Below are positions 52,021 to 61,255 of a DNA stretch of 64,000 nt, one piece after another (position 1 is the first letter of the stretch; each line of letters begins with the position of its first letter). The DNA comes from Parvibaculum sedimenti (GTDB lineage: Bacteria > Pseudomonadota > Alphaproteobacteria > Parvibaculales > Parvibaculaceae). A program made the position numbers and the translations under genes. The DNA lies in NCBI RefSeq assembly GCF_009184905.1, contig NZ_WESC01000018.1, positions 1-64,000 on the forward strand, in the 5' to 3' direction. Under the pieces are notes generated by a model. That model was not told the DNA's origin and searched no databases. It worked only from the letters and a program-made list of their open reading frames with translations.

Positions 52021-52500
52021 TCAGTCGATTTTCTGGGCGCTGGCGACGATGCCGTCGGCATCCGCATAGAGATATTCGCCGGGGCGGAAGGTCACGCCCG
52101 CGAAGCTCACCACAACATCATATTCGCCGAGGCCCTTGCGGTCGCTCCGCTTCGGATGGGCGGCGAGTGCCTTCACGCCGACAGGCTGCGCCGCGATCTC
52201 GGCTGTATCGCGCACGCAGCCATTGATGACGAGGCCCGCCCAGCCATTCTTGGCCGCAAGCACGGCGAGATTGCCGCCGAAAAGCGCGCAGCGCAGCGAT
52301 CCGCCGCCATCGACCACCAGCACACGGCCATTTCCCGGCCCCTCAAGCGCCTGACGCAGCTTCGGATTGTCCTCGAAGGTCTTGAACGTCGTGATCGGCC
52401 CCGAGAAAGCGAGCTTGCCGCCGAAATCGCGGAAGATCGGTTCGGCATGCTGAATGTCGGGATGTGCGTCGGAGAGATCGGTGGTGGCGGGGGAGGTCAT
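52021..52500 (-). CDS. RraA family protein (HMG aldolase / RNase E regulator fold)
   Basis: A 159-residue RraA-fold protein. [20 protein letters not shown] and [18 protein letters not shown] carry the glycine loop and the Arg-Asp pair that bind pyruvate and metal in the aldolase members. The family includes both the RNase E inhibitor RraA and 4-hydroxy-4-methyl-2-oxoglutarate aldolases; the conserved Arg and Asp allow either. SD is not obvious near ATG 52500. It converges on speE with 25 nt between stops. Confidence 0.88.
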   Translation of the reverse strand: MTSPATTDLSDAHPDIQHAEPIFRDFGGKLAFSGPITTFKTFEDNPKLRQALEGPGNGRVLVVDGGGSLRCALFGGNLAVLAAKNGWAGLVINGCVRDTAEIAAQPVGVKALAAHPKRSDRKGLGEYDVVVSFAGVTFRPGEYLYADADGIVASAQKID

Positions 52501-52590
52501 CTTGATATCCGGAGTTGAACGCGCAGACAGAATGGCGAAATAGGCCCGAAGGACCGGCAGACAAACCGAAAAGCGGTGCGTTTCCCGGCG

Positions 52591-53997
52591 TCAGGTCCCG
52601 TAGGTGGCAGGATCAATTTCAAAGGCGAGTCCGGCCATCTCCTCGCCCTTTGCGCGTCGCTCGGTATTTGCGCGCGCGATTTCCCGATAGAGTTCGAGCG
52701 CCGACCGGTCGTCGAGAGCAGAGGTGTCGATGCCAAGGTGTTCTTCGAGAAGGTCGCGGCGCAGACTTTTGACCACATCGGGCGCCCAGAAGCTCGCGTT
52801 GAGTTCCGTATCACCGAAGAAGGAACGGTTGGCGACATTGCAAGACCCGATGGTTGCCCAGCAATCGTCGATCAGGCAGATCTTCGCATGCACATAGACA
52901 TTCCGTGAAATCCCGTCGCTTCCCCTCGCCGCGATGCCCACGAGCGAGAAATGCGGATGACGACTGAGCGAAGCCAGCTTTTCGAAGAATGAACGGCTGC
53001 GGGGATTGGCGCGTGCTTCTTTCGTGAATCCGTTTGCGTCGGCGGGAACGAGATAGACCACATCGACCCCGCGCGTCAGGGCGCTGTCCAACCGGTCCAC
53101 GATGTCTTGCGAGGCTATGGACTGATCTTCCAGATAGATCGTGCGTCGCGCCGCATCTATTGCGGCGAGATACTGGGCATGGATGCTGGACTCGCCCTCA
53201 TGGATCGCAAAGGGCTCACCGCCCGGCGGAGGTGTCGGGTCGGTATAACGGCCAGCGCGGACCGTGCGCTGGATATGCACGATGGCGTCGCCCGCAGCGG
53301 GAGAAATCGCTCCCGGGAACGGCAAGTCGCCTTGCAGTTCATGCGATGGCCAGACGCCGTCACGTTCGGCGCGATCACTGGCCTCGTTCCAGCGCTGGAC
53401 GAAGTTGTGATGAACGTCGGTCGCAGCCGGTCCCCTGATCTCCGCATAGACGTCATGCGTACTTTCTCCGGCATGGCTCCCATGTCCGGGGGCCACGACG
53501 GATTCGGGATCCAGATTGATACCTCCGACAAAGGCGATTTCCTCCGGCAAGCCGGCGTCGATCAGCCAGCTCTTCTGGTGCTGGCAGTAGGCACCGTGGG
53601 CGCGATCCCAGCGGACGAGGAATTGAGTGCTGCGCTTGCTGAGATGGTCGAGATGATGCGGCTCGCCGGAAAAGACGGAGGTTCTTGGAAAATTCACGTC
53701 CTCGTTCATGCGCCAGAAAATGACGCGCACATCGACGCCTCGTGCAACGGCTGCATCGAGGACATCGAAGAGGCTGCCTCTCCCGTCCGGCATCTCAAAA
53801 TCCGGATGCATGAATGCGACGGTAACCCACACGCTCTTCTGCGCTGCTTCGACGGCCTTGCCGATGCGCCGGAAGGCCGGTTCGCCGTCGATCAGAGGCC
53901 GCACGATGTTGCCATGTCGCACGGGGTATGAACCGGTCGTCGGGAAAGGAATGTAGGGAGTGATTTGGGCGTGCTGATCTGTCGCCGTCTTGTCCAT
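52591..53997 (-). CDS. Phospholipase D-like protein (cardiolipin-synthase type)
   Basis: A 468-residue enzyme with two HKD motifs: HQKSWLID (first, about residue 170) and HAKICLID (second, about 370), each with the trailing acid and GxxN. Both have the full HxKxxxxD. The N-terminus has no membrane helices, unlike most Cls enzymes, so it may act at the membrane surface or be exported. It makes or breaks phosphodiester bonds in phospholipids. ATG 53997 has GGGAGAAGACAGG just upstream; a longer frame has no site. It begins just after the first copy of the duplicated terminator. Confidence 0.88.
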   Translation of the reverse strand: MDKTATDQHAQITPYIPFPTTGSYPVRHGNIVRPLIDGEPAFRRIGKAVEAAQKSVWVTVAFMHPDFEMPDGRGSLFDVLDAAVARGVDVRVIFWRMNEDVNFPRTSVFSGEPHHLDHLSKRSTQFLVRWDRAHGAYCQHQKSWLIDAGLPEEIAFVGGINLDPESVVAPGHGSHAGESTHDVYAEIRGPAATDVHHNFVQRWNEASDRAERDGVWPSHELQGDLPFPGAISPAAGDAIVHIQRTVRAGRYTDPTPPPGGEPFAIHEGESSIHAQYLAAIDAARRTIYLEDQSIASQDIVDRLDSALTRGVDVVYLVPADANGFTKEARANPRSRSFFEKLASLSRHPHFSLVGIAARGSDGISRNVYVHAKICLIDDCWATIGSCNVANRSFFGDTELNASFWAPDVVKSLRRDLLEEHLGIDTSALDDRSALELYREIARANTERRAKGEEMAGLAFEIDPATYGT

Positions 53998-54062
53998 CCT
54001 GTCTTCTCCCGAGATTTTCTTGTGTAACGGTAGCCTCTCCCAAAGATCGACCTGAGGCAAAG

Positions 54063-54099
54063 AAAAAGGCCGCGGAGATTGCTCTCCGCGGCCTGATCG
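54063..54099 (-). repeat. Copy A of a 37-bp direct repeat containing a terminator
   Basis: Identical over 37 bases to 54688-54724. The core is an 11-bp stem GGCCGCGGAGA/TCTCCGCGGCC with a TTGC loop, and the AAAAA at its plus-strand left end gives a T run for minus-strand transcription. It terminates the small secreted protein gene at 54188 or its lost predecessor. Confidence 0.95.
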
Positions 54100-54117
54100 C
54101 AGGATGTGCGCGCGTGC

Positions 54118-54162
54118 CTACTGGAACTGCTCGGCTTCCAGCGAGTTGCGGCCGGCTATCAT
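54118..54162 (-). pseudogene. Relic of an isocitrate lyase C-terminus
   Basis: The minus strand ends in MIAGRNSLEAEQFQ and a TAG. This lines up with the real AceA end, [13 protein letters not shown], in the spaced S-EA-QF pattern. The stop lies 19 nt before the copy A repeat, and the real aceA stop lies 18 nt before copy B, with a shared GGCACGC between. So copy A looks like an old aceA tail with its terminator, missing all upstream parts. Short, so not certain. Confidence 0.5.
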
Positions 54163-54187
54163 CGGCATCTGGCATCAATGAAGATTC

Positions 54188-54517
54188 TCAGTCCGTCTCG
54201 CGAATTTCAAGAACATGGCAGTCAGGCTTTGAAAGTGCGATTTTCGGTCCTCCGCCTAGAGTTGTGCTACCGGACGGGACATATGTGATTACCCAATATT
54301 GCCAGGTCTTAACGTCTTCAATCTCAACTATCGGCCTCCACGCTTGGCGCTCCGCCTGAAACTCGAGGTAGACGTAAGACAAAATGTCCTTAGCGACGGC
54401 TATCGCCTGTTCTTTGCTCTCACAAATTCGCGGTGGGGCAGCATTCGCGTTTACAGCGAAGAGGCAGATCGCGGTAGCGAGCCATGACATCTGACAAGTA
54501 GCGGCAAGCCGGATCAT
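54188..54517 (-). CDS. Small secreted protein, NTF2-like immunity-protein candidate
   Basis: A 109-residue protein with a signal peptide (about 1-27, cut near NANAAPP). The mature part (about 82 residues) has AIAVAKDILSYVYL, then WRPIVEIEDVKTWQYWVITYVP, and ends GGGPKIALSKPDCHVLEIRETD. The order of an early helix, a tryptophan-rich strand, then GGxPxIxxxK..C..xLxI recalls the NTF2-fold immunity proteins of toxin systems, but the match is by eye. The region is clearly more AT-rich than its neighbours, a sign of foreign origin. ATG 54517 has GGGGGAG upstream. It is flanked by the two copies of the repeat. No toxin gene is nearby. Confidence 0.6.
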   Translation of the reverse strand: MIRLAATCQMSWLATAICLFAVNANAAPPRICESKEQAIAVAKDILSYVYLEFQAERQAWRPIVEIEDVKTWQYWVITYVPSGSTTLGGGPKIALSKPDCHVLEIRETD

Positions 54518-54687
54518 ATCGAGCGCTCCCCCGAAGATGCAAAGATAACGACTGCGCACGTGTAGGCAGAATATTGGTACCTGATACTGCGCCGTCGCGC
54601 CAAGTTGTCAGTTGAAGGTGCGTTGTGGCGAGAGGGTCCGGTCTCATGGCGTTCATCAGCGTCGGTTGCGATAGAGCACCCACATAT

Positions 54688-54724
54688 AAAAAGGCCGCGG
54701 AGATTGCTCTCCGCGGCCTGATCG
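54688..54724 (-). repeat. Copy B of the 37-bp repeat: the aceA terminator
   Basis: Same 37 bases as copy A, 625 bp away. For the minus strand it forms an 11-bp GC-rich stem with a four-base loop followed by TTTTT, 18 nt after the aceA stop. Confidence 0.95.
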
Positions 54725-54742
54725 TTTTAGGCGTGCCGTTTA

Positions 54743-56035
54743 TTAGTGGCCCGACTTGAACTGCGCGGCTTCGGTCGAGTCGCCGAGAGCGGTCGTCGAG
54801 CTTTCGCCGCCGGCGGCCGCCAGCGAGACGAGGTCGAAGTAGCCGGTACCGACTTCGCGCTGATGGCGCGTCGCCGTGTAGCCCTTGGCTTCCGAGGCGA
54901 ACTCGGCCTGCTGCAGCTCCGAGTAAGCCGCCATGCCGCGATCGCGGTAGCCGGAAGCCAGCTCGAACATGCCGTGGTTGAGCTGGTGGAAACCGGCCAG
55001 CGTCACGAACTGGTACTTGTAGCCCATCGCCGCGATTTCGCGCTGGAACTTCGCGATGGTTTCCTTGTCGAGCTTCGCTTCCCAGTTGAAGGAGGGCGAG
55101 CAGTTGTAGGCCAGCAGCTGGTCCGGGTATTCCTTGCGGACCGCCTCGGCGAAGCGCTTCGCGTCGGCGAGGTTCGGAACCGAGGTTTCCCACCACAGCA
55201 GGTCGGCATAGGGCGCGAAGGCGAGGCCGCGCTTGATGCAATGGTCGACGCCCGTGCCCGGCTTCAGGCGGTAGAAGCCTTCAACCGTGCGGCCCTTGTC
55301 GAAGTCGATGAACTCGTGATCGCGCTCGTCGATGTCCGAGGTGATCAGGTTCGCCGATTCCGCGTCCGTGCGGGCCATGATGAGGGTCGGAACGCCCATG
55401 ACGTCGGCGCCGAGGCGCGCGGCGTTGAGGTTGCGCTCATGCGCGCGGGTCGGGATCAGAACCTTGCCGCCGAGATGGCCGCACTTCTTTTCCGAGGCGA
55501 GCTGGTCTTCGTAGTGAACGCCCGAAGCGCCGGCTTCGATATAGGCCTTCATGATTTCGAAGCAGTTCAGCGGGCCGCCGAAGCCGGCTTCCGCGTCGGC
55601 AACGATCGGCACGAACCAGTCGCGCTTCGCGCCGCCTTCCGAGTGCTCGATCTCGTCGGCGCGCTTCAGGGTGCGGTTGATGCGCTTCGCGAGTTCCGGG
55701 CCAGCATTCGCCGGGTAGAGCGACTGGTCGGGATACATGGACGAGGCGGTGTTCGCGTCGGCGGCGACCTGCCAGCCCGACAGATAGATCGCCTTCAGAC
55801 CGGCGCGGACCATCTGCATGGCCTGGTTGCCGGAGAGCGCGCCCAGCGAGTGGATGTAGTCTTCCGTGTGGAGGCCTTCCCAGAGCTTGTTCGCGCCGCG
55901 GGTGGCGAGCGTGTACTCGATGGGGAACGAACCGCGCAGCTTCTCCACGTCTTCGACGGAGTAGTTGCGCTTCACATTGTCGAAGCGGCCCTTGGGCGCG
56001 CTCGGGATCAGGTCGTAGAAGGTCTTGTTGCTCAT
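54743..56035 (-). CDS. aceA: Isocitrate lyase
   Basis: Splits isocitrate into glyoxylate and succinate, the entry to the glyoxylate shunt, needed for growth on acetate or fatty acids. The active-site [13 protein letters not shown] with the catalytic Cys is present, as are the metal site in [13 protein letters not shown] and the late phrase YVP-like [16 protein letters not shown]. The 429 residues are normal for this subfamily. The C-terminus ends in SGH. ATG 56035 has GAGGAC upstream; 46 nt separate it from the aceB stop, so both belong to one operon. Transcription ends at the 54688 terminator. Confidence 0.97.
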   Translation of the reverse strand: MSNKTFYDLIPSAPKGRFDNVKRNYSVEDVEKLRGSFPIEYTLATRGANKLWEGLHTEDYIHSLGALSGNQAMQMVRAGLKAIYLSGWQVAADANTASSMYPDQSLYPANAGPELAKRINRTLKRADEIEHSEGGAKRDWFVPIVADAEAGFGGPLNCFEIMKAYIEAGASGVHYEDQLASEKKCGHLGGKVLIPTRAHERNLNAARLGADVMGVPTLIMARTDAESANLITSDIDERDHEFIDFDKGRTVEGFYRLKPGTGVDHCIKRGLAFAPYADLLWWETSVPNLADAKRFAEAVRKEYPDQLLAYNCSPSFNWEAKLDKETIAKFQREIAAMGYKYQFVTLAGFHQLNHGMFELASGYRDRGMAAYSELQQAEFASEAKGYTATRHQREVGTGYFDLVSLAAAGGESSTTALGDSTEAAQFKSGH

Positions 56036-56081
56036 GGGTCTGTCCTCAGGGGTCAACAGTCGGGGTAGGTGATCTCGGGTC

Positions 56082-57701
<1,620 letters not shown>

Positions 57702-57906
57702 GGGCTCTCTCTCCGCTGCTGGCTCTGCTTTTTCGCCTATGGGGCGCGGTCATACATCCACAACAACCAAATGTCCAAAGCATTCCTAAGTCTTTGAAAT
57801 TGTTAAAGTAAAGAACTTAACAAGATGGGGGAATGAAATCGTTGAGAATGTAAAGTTAGTAAATTATAGTGCCCGCGCAGCACCCTTCTGGAGGGGGTTC
57901 GACGCT
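57702..57906. promoter_or_regulatory. Shared promoter region of aceBA and scfR
   Basis: This 205-nt AT-rich stretch separates divergent genes. It contains a dyad GTTAA-N10-TTAAC at 57802-57821 and several TAAAGT/TAAAG words on both sides (near 57805 and 57850). RamB/ScfR-type regulators bind short AAGTTTGC- or TTTGCAA-like sites; the repeated TAAAG words may be the local version. Only the dyad and the position are seen. Confidence 0.45.
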
Positions 57907-59352
57907 ATGGCATCCGAGAAAAAAGTCTTTGCTGGTCCGCGCGTTAGGCGGCTTCGCCGGGAACGGAACCTGACCCAGGCCCGCATGGCCGCCGACCTCG
58001 GCATTTCGGCCAGTTATCTCAATCTGATCGAGCGCAATCAGCGGCCCATGTCGGCCCAGATCCTTCTGAAGCTCGCCGAAGTTTACGATGTCGAGCTGAA
58101 AAGCCTCGCCGGCGACGACGAGGCCCGGGCGCTCACCGCGCTGCGCGAGGTCTTTGGCGACCCGCTTTTCCGCGACAGTGGCCTCACCACGCAGGACATG
58201 CAGGAAGTCGCTTCGGCGAGCCCGGCCGCCGCCGAGGCGCTGGCGACGCTCTACCGCGCCTATCAGCAGGCGGTCGCCAACACCTCGCTCCTCGCCGAAC
58301 GTCTCGCCGACCGGGATCTGCTCGATGGCGGGCAGGCGGTCAACGCGCCTCTCGAAGAGGTGCGCGACTTCATCAACAGCCGCAACAATCACTTTCCGGT
58401 ACTCGATGAAACCGCGGAAGAGCTTTACCGCAAGGCATCGCTTGGCGCGGACGAACCCTATGTGGCCTTGCGCAACTATCTGCGCGTTGCGCATGGCGTC
58501 GCCACGCGCGTGGTGCCCGCCGATCTCATGTCGGGCGAGCTTCGCCGTTATGACCGCCATCGCCAGACGATCTTTCTGTCCGAACTCATCGATCAGCCGG
58601 GCCGCTCGTTCCAGCTCGCCTATCAGCTCGCCTATTTCGAGCAGTCCCGGGCCATTGAGGACATCGTGGAAACCGCGGGCCTCAAAGACGACGAGGCGCG
58701 CACGCTGTGCCGCGTCGCGCTCGCCAATTATTTCGCCGCTGCGCTTCTCATGCCTTATGCGGCGTTTCTCCGGACTGCGGAAGAGTCACGCTACGATCTG
58801 CGCCTCGTCGGCCGCCGCTTTGGCACGAGCTTCGAGCAGGTCTGCCATCGCCTTACGACCTTGCAGAGGCCCGGCGCGCGGGGCATTCCCTTCTTCCTCA
58901 TCCGCGTCGACAATGCGGGCAATGTGTCGAAGCGGTTTTCGGCGGCAGGCTTTCACTTCGCGCGTTTCGGCGGCACCTGCCCGCGCTGGAATGTACATGA
59001 CGCCTTCCGCGTACCGGGGCAGATCTACACTCAGGTCATCCAGATGGAGGATGGCACGCGCTATTTTTCCATTGCGCGCACGGTGAGCCGTGCGGGCTCC
59101 GGCATCGGCGTTCCCGGCGACCAGTATGTGGTAGGCCTCGGCTGCGAGATCACGCATGCGCGCAAGCTCGTTTATAGCCAGGGCTACGATCTCAACGACG
59201 AGCGCGGGGCCATGCCCATCGGCGTCAATTGCCGCCTCTGCGAGCGGCTCGATTGCTCGCAACGCGCCTTCCCGCCGTTGAAGCAGAAGCTGCGTGTCGA
59301 GGATCATGTGCGCGGCATCTCGCCTTTCGGCGTGCCGGTGAGCAATGGCTGA
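57907..59352 (+). CDS. ScfR/RamB-type regulator of the glyoxylate shunt
   Basis: A 481-residue regulator. An XRE helix-turn-helix is at about 10-65 (RRERNLTQARMAADLGISASYLNLIERNQRPMS in pieces). The centre is the ImmA/IrrE-like domain, but the zinc motif is replaced by QLAYQLAYFE, so no metal site or peptidase activity is expected. The C-terminal DUF2083 domain keeps NCRLCERLDC and TCPRWN cysteines. Mycobacterial RamB and Rhodobacterial ScfR with this layout sense short-chain acyl-CoA and control isocitrate lyase or related genes. Its divergent position to aceBA is direct support. GGAGGGGG precedes ATG 57907. Confidence 0.9.
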   Translation: MASEKKVFAGPRVRRLRRERNLTQARMAADLGISASYLNLIERNQRPMSAQILLKLAEVYDVELKSLAGDDEARALTALREVFGDPLFRDSGLTTQDMQEVASASPAAAEALATLYRAYQQAVANTSLLAERLADRDLLDGGQAVNAPLEEVRDFINSRNNHFPVLDETAEELYRKASLGADEPYVALRNYLRVAHGVATRVVPADLMSGELRRYDRHRQTIFLSELIDQPGRSFQLAYQLAYFEQSRAIEDIVETAGLKDDEARTLCRVALANYFAAALLMPYAAFLRTAEESRYDLRLVGRRFGTSFEQVCHRLTTLQRPGARGIPFFLIRVDNAGNVSKRFSAAGFHFARFGGTCPRWNVHDAFRVPGQIYTQVIQMEDGTRYFSIARTVSRAGSGIGVPGDQYVVGLGCEITHARKLVYSQGYDLNDERGAMPIGVNCRLCERLDCSQRAFPPLKQKLRVEDHVRGISPFGVPVSNG

Positions 59353-60013
59353 GGCGGCGGAGCGCGGGCGGATGTGGCGGCATGCCGTCGTCGCTGCGGC
59401 AGTGCTTGCGCTGCATGCGCTCATTGTGCTGCCGTTGCTCTACCACGCCGCCCCGCCGCCGCTGCCGGTCGAGCCCACGCTGGTCACAGTCGACCTCACT
59501 GCGAGCGAGAAGACGGAGGCACCGGCGCTAAAGCCAGTCGAAATTCCCGAGCCGGTACTGGCGCAGCCGGTGATATCCATGCCCATCATGCCGCGCCCCA
59601 GACTGCCGTCGCCCGTACCCACCACCAAGCCGGCGCCGGCCGCTCCGGCAGTGGCGCCAAAGCAGTCAAAGGCCGCCGCCGCGCCGAGCGGGATGGCCTC
59701 TTCTTCGTCCGACGCGATCAAGGAAAGGTACACAGCGAAGCTGCGGGCGTGGCTCGCCGCGCATAAGCGCTATCCGTTGCAGGCGCGGCGAATGCGGATA
59801 AAGGGTTCGACAATTCTTCAATTGAGCGTCGCGCCCGACGGTCATGTCGTCGCGCATCGCATCGAGCGGAGTACGGGTTCGGACCTGCTCGACCGCGAGG
59901 TGGAGGCGATGCTCGCGCGCTCCGAGCCATTGCCCGCGCCCCCTCCGGAGCTTGCAGGTGGGCATCTGGAGTTTCGTTTCCCGATCCGCTTCGATCCCGG
60001 CGAGTTCGACTAG
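59345..60013 (+). CDS. TonB family protein
   Basis: A 222-residue protein in the TonB layout: one N-terminal membrane helix (about 12-33), a Pro/Ala/Lys-rich linker (about 38-118, with PEPVLAQPV and PTTKPAPAAPA) and a C-terminal TonB domain (about 125-220) with YPLQARRMRIKGSTILQLSVAPDGHVV. It would pass energy from ExbBD to outer-membrane receptors; no exbB, exbD or receptor is adjacent. Its start overlaps the end of scfR by 8 nt, so it is cotranscribed with a carbon-metabolism regulator, which is unusual. Its TAG stop shares a CTAG with the converging GT8 gene. Confidence 0.85.
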   Translation: MAEAAERGRMWRHAVVAAAVLALHALIVLPLLYHAAPPPLPVEPTLVTVDLTASEKTEAPALKPVEIPEPVLAQPVISMPIMPRPRLPSPVPTTKPAPAAPAVAPKQSKAAAAPSGMASSSSDAIKERYTAKLRAWLAAHKRYPLQARRMRIKGSTILQLSVAPDGHVVAHRIERSTGSDLLDREVEAMLARSEPLPAPPPELAGGHLEFRFPIRFDPGEFD

Positions 60014-61164
60014 GTGGAAGCGCCCTCGACGCCGGGCTCGGCATCCGGCAGCGTCTCGCCGTTTCCGCGCCAACGGCTCCTCCGGTCGCGGTTCGGGCGA
60101 AGTCGGCTGCCTTGCCGCAATACAAGGCCTTGGGCGACGTCGGCGAAGTCGGCCTCGGCGCAATATCGGGCGAACCTTTCAATGAAGTCTTTCATCTCCG
60201 CGCCGCTGGGTCCGGTGGATTTGCCCTTGAGCCGCCGTCTGGTGGTGCGGATCGCCGAAGATATGGCGTTCTTCAGGTCGGACATCGTCCACTGCGTCCC
60301 AAGCCAGCGCGGCCATGGCGAAGTGGCCAGAAAGGCTTGATAAAGCCTGTAGGCCTGAGGATCGGGAAAGAGCGGCTTCTCCTTGCCGAAACGCTTCCAG
60401 GGTTTGTCGGCGCCGGCGTAATGCACGATCGCGGGCTCGATCAGGTCGTGCAGCGGCAGATACGGGCTGCGTCGAGGCAGCATGTTCCAGACCGGAGACA
60501 GGGACGCGAATGCACTGTCGAGTACGGCGTTCAGGCTGTCTTCGTCGGGCAGCATGCAAAGCTTGGGATTGCGGCGCACATAGTCGAGAGTACGTTCGGT
60601 CAGCCCGGCGCGGTTCCAGGCGGCAACGTCGATGCAGATCACTCCGGTGTTGCAGTAACGAAATGGCCGGCTCATCCCCAATTCTGCAAAATGCGCCTCA
60701 CCGGTGGCTCGCTCCTTTTCCGTCGCGAAGACCACGCCCCGGCGCTGCGCTGCGATGGCGTGGCCGCCGAGATCCAGATCGAACAATGCGGTCACGTCGG
60801 CATGAATGGTGAGGTCGGTGTCGAGATAGAGAATGCGCTCGTAACGCTCGGCGAAAATCTCCGCGAGAAGGAGTTTGATGAGCGTTGCAGTCGTCAATCG
60901 ACCCATGCTGATGGTGATGTCGCGCAAGGGCTCGAAATCGAGAATTTCGTGCTTGATGCCTTTTGCGGCCATCCATTGCCGATCAATCTCGGTTGCGGCG
61001 TCCGCGTCGGTAACGACAATGGTGTCAAAGGGCTCTGCCGTTGGATCGGAATGCGCGCGGACCGCATCGGCGACGAACAGGGCGGGCATGAGCATGTTGC
61101 GGTCGGTGCAAAGCACCACCGCATTGCGCCTGGACGCCGTGTTCTTCTCGATTGAATACGTCAA
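60010..61164 (-). CDS. Family 8 glycosyltransferase
   Basis: A 384-residue retaining sugar transferase. AVVLCTDRNMLMPALFVADAV begins the nucleotide fold, YLDTDLTIHADVTALFD is the DxD metal site, and YCNTGVICIDVAAW and IVHYAGADKPWKRF are the usual GT8 phrases. It probably adds a glucose or galactose to LPS or another glycan. The start is TTG at 61164; there is no ATG before the fold until residue 24, so the call is tentative. The C-terminal 60 residues are Arg-rich and probably flexible. Confidence 0.88.
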   Translation of the reverse strand: MTYSIEKNTASRRNAVVLCTDRNMLMPALFVADAVRAHSDPTAEPFDTIVVTDADAATEIDRQWMAAKGIKHEILDFEPLRDITISMGRLTTATLIKLLLAEIFAERYERILYLDTDLTIHADVTALFDLDLGGHAIAAQRRGVVFATEKERATGEAHFAELGMSRPFRYCNTGVICIDVAAWNRAGLTERTLDYVRRNPKLCMLPDEDSLNAVLDSAFASLSPVWNMLPRRSPYLPLHDLIEPAIVHYAGADKPWKRFGKEKPLFPDPQAYRLYQAFLATSPWPRWLGTQWTMSDLKNAISSAIRTTRRRLKGKSTGPSGAEMKDFIERFARYCAEADFADVAQGLVLRQGSRLRPNRDRRSRWRGNGETLPDAEPGVEGAST

Positions 61165-61255
61165 TTTGTGCGACCGCCCCCGGTGATGCTGCAGCCGGAA
61201 TGCTAGTTCACCGGATGCCGCATTGCGAGTGCGAGGTACGAACAGGCGTCGGACC

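Noticed and set aside
54746-56068. 440-codon open frame antisense to aceA
   Set aside because: The aceA reading carries the KKCGH active site; the other is a shadow.
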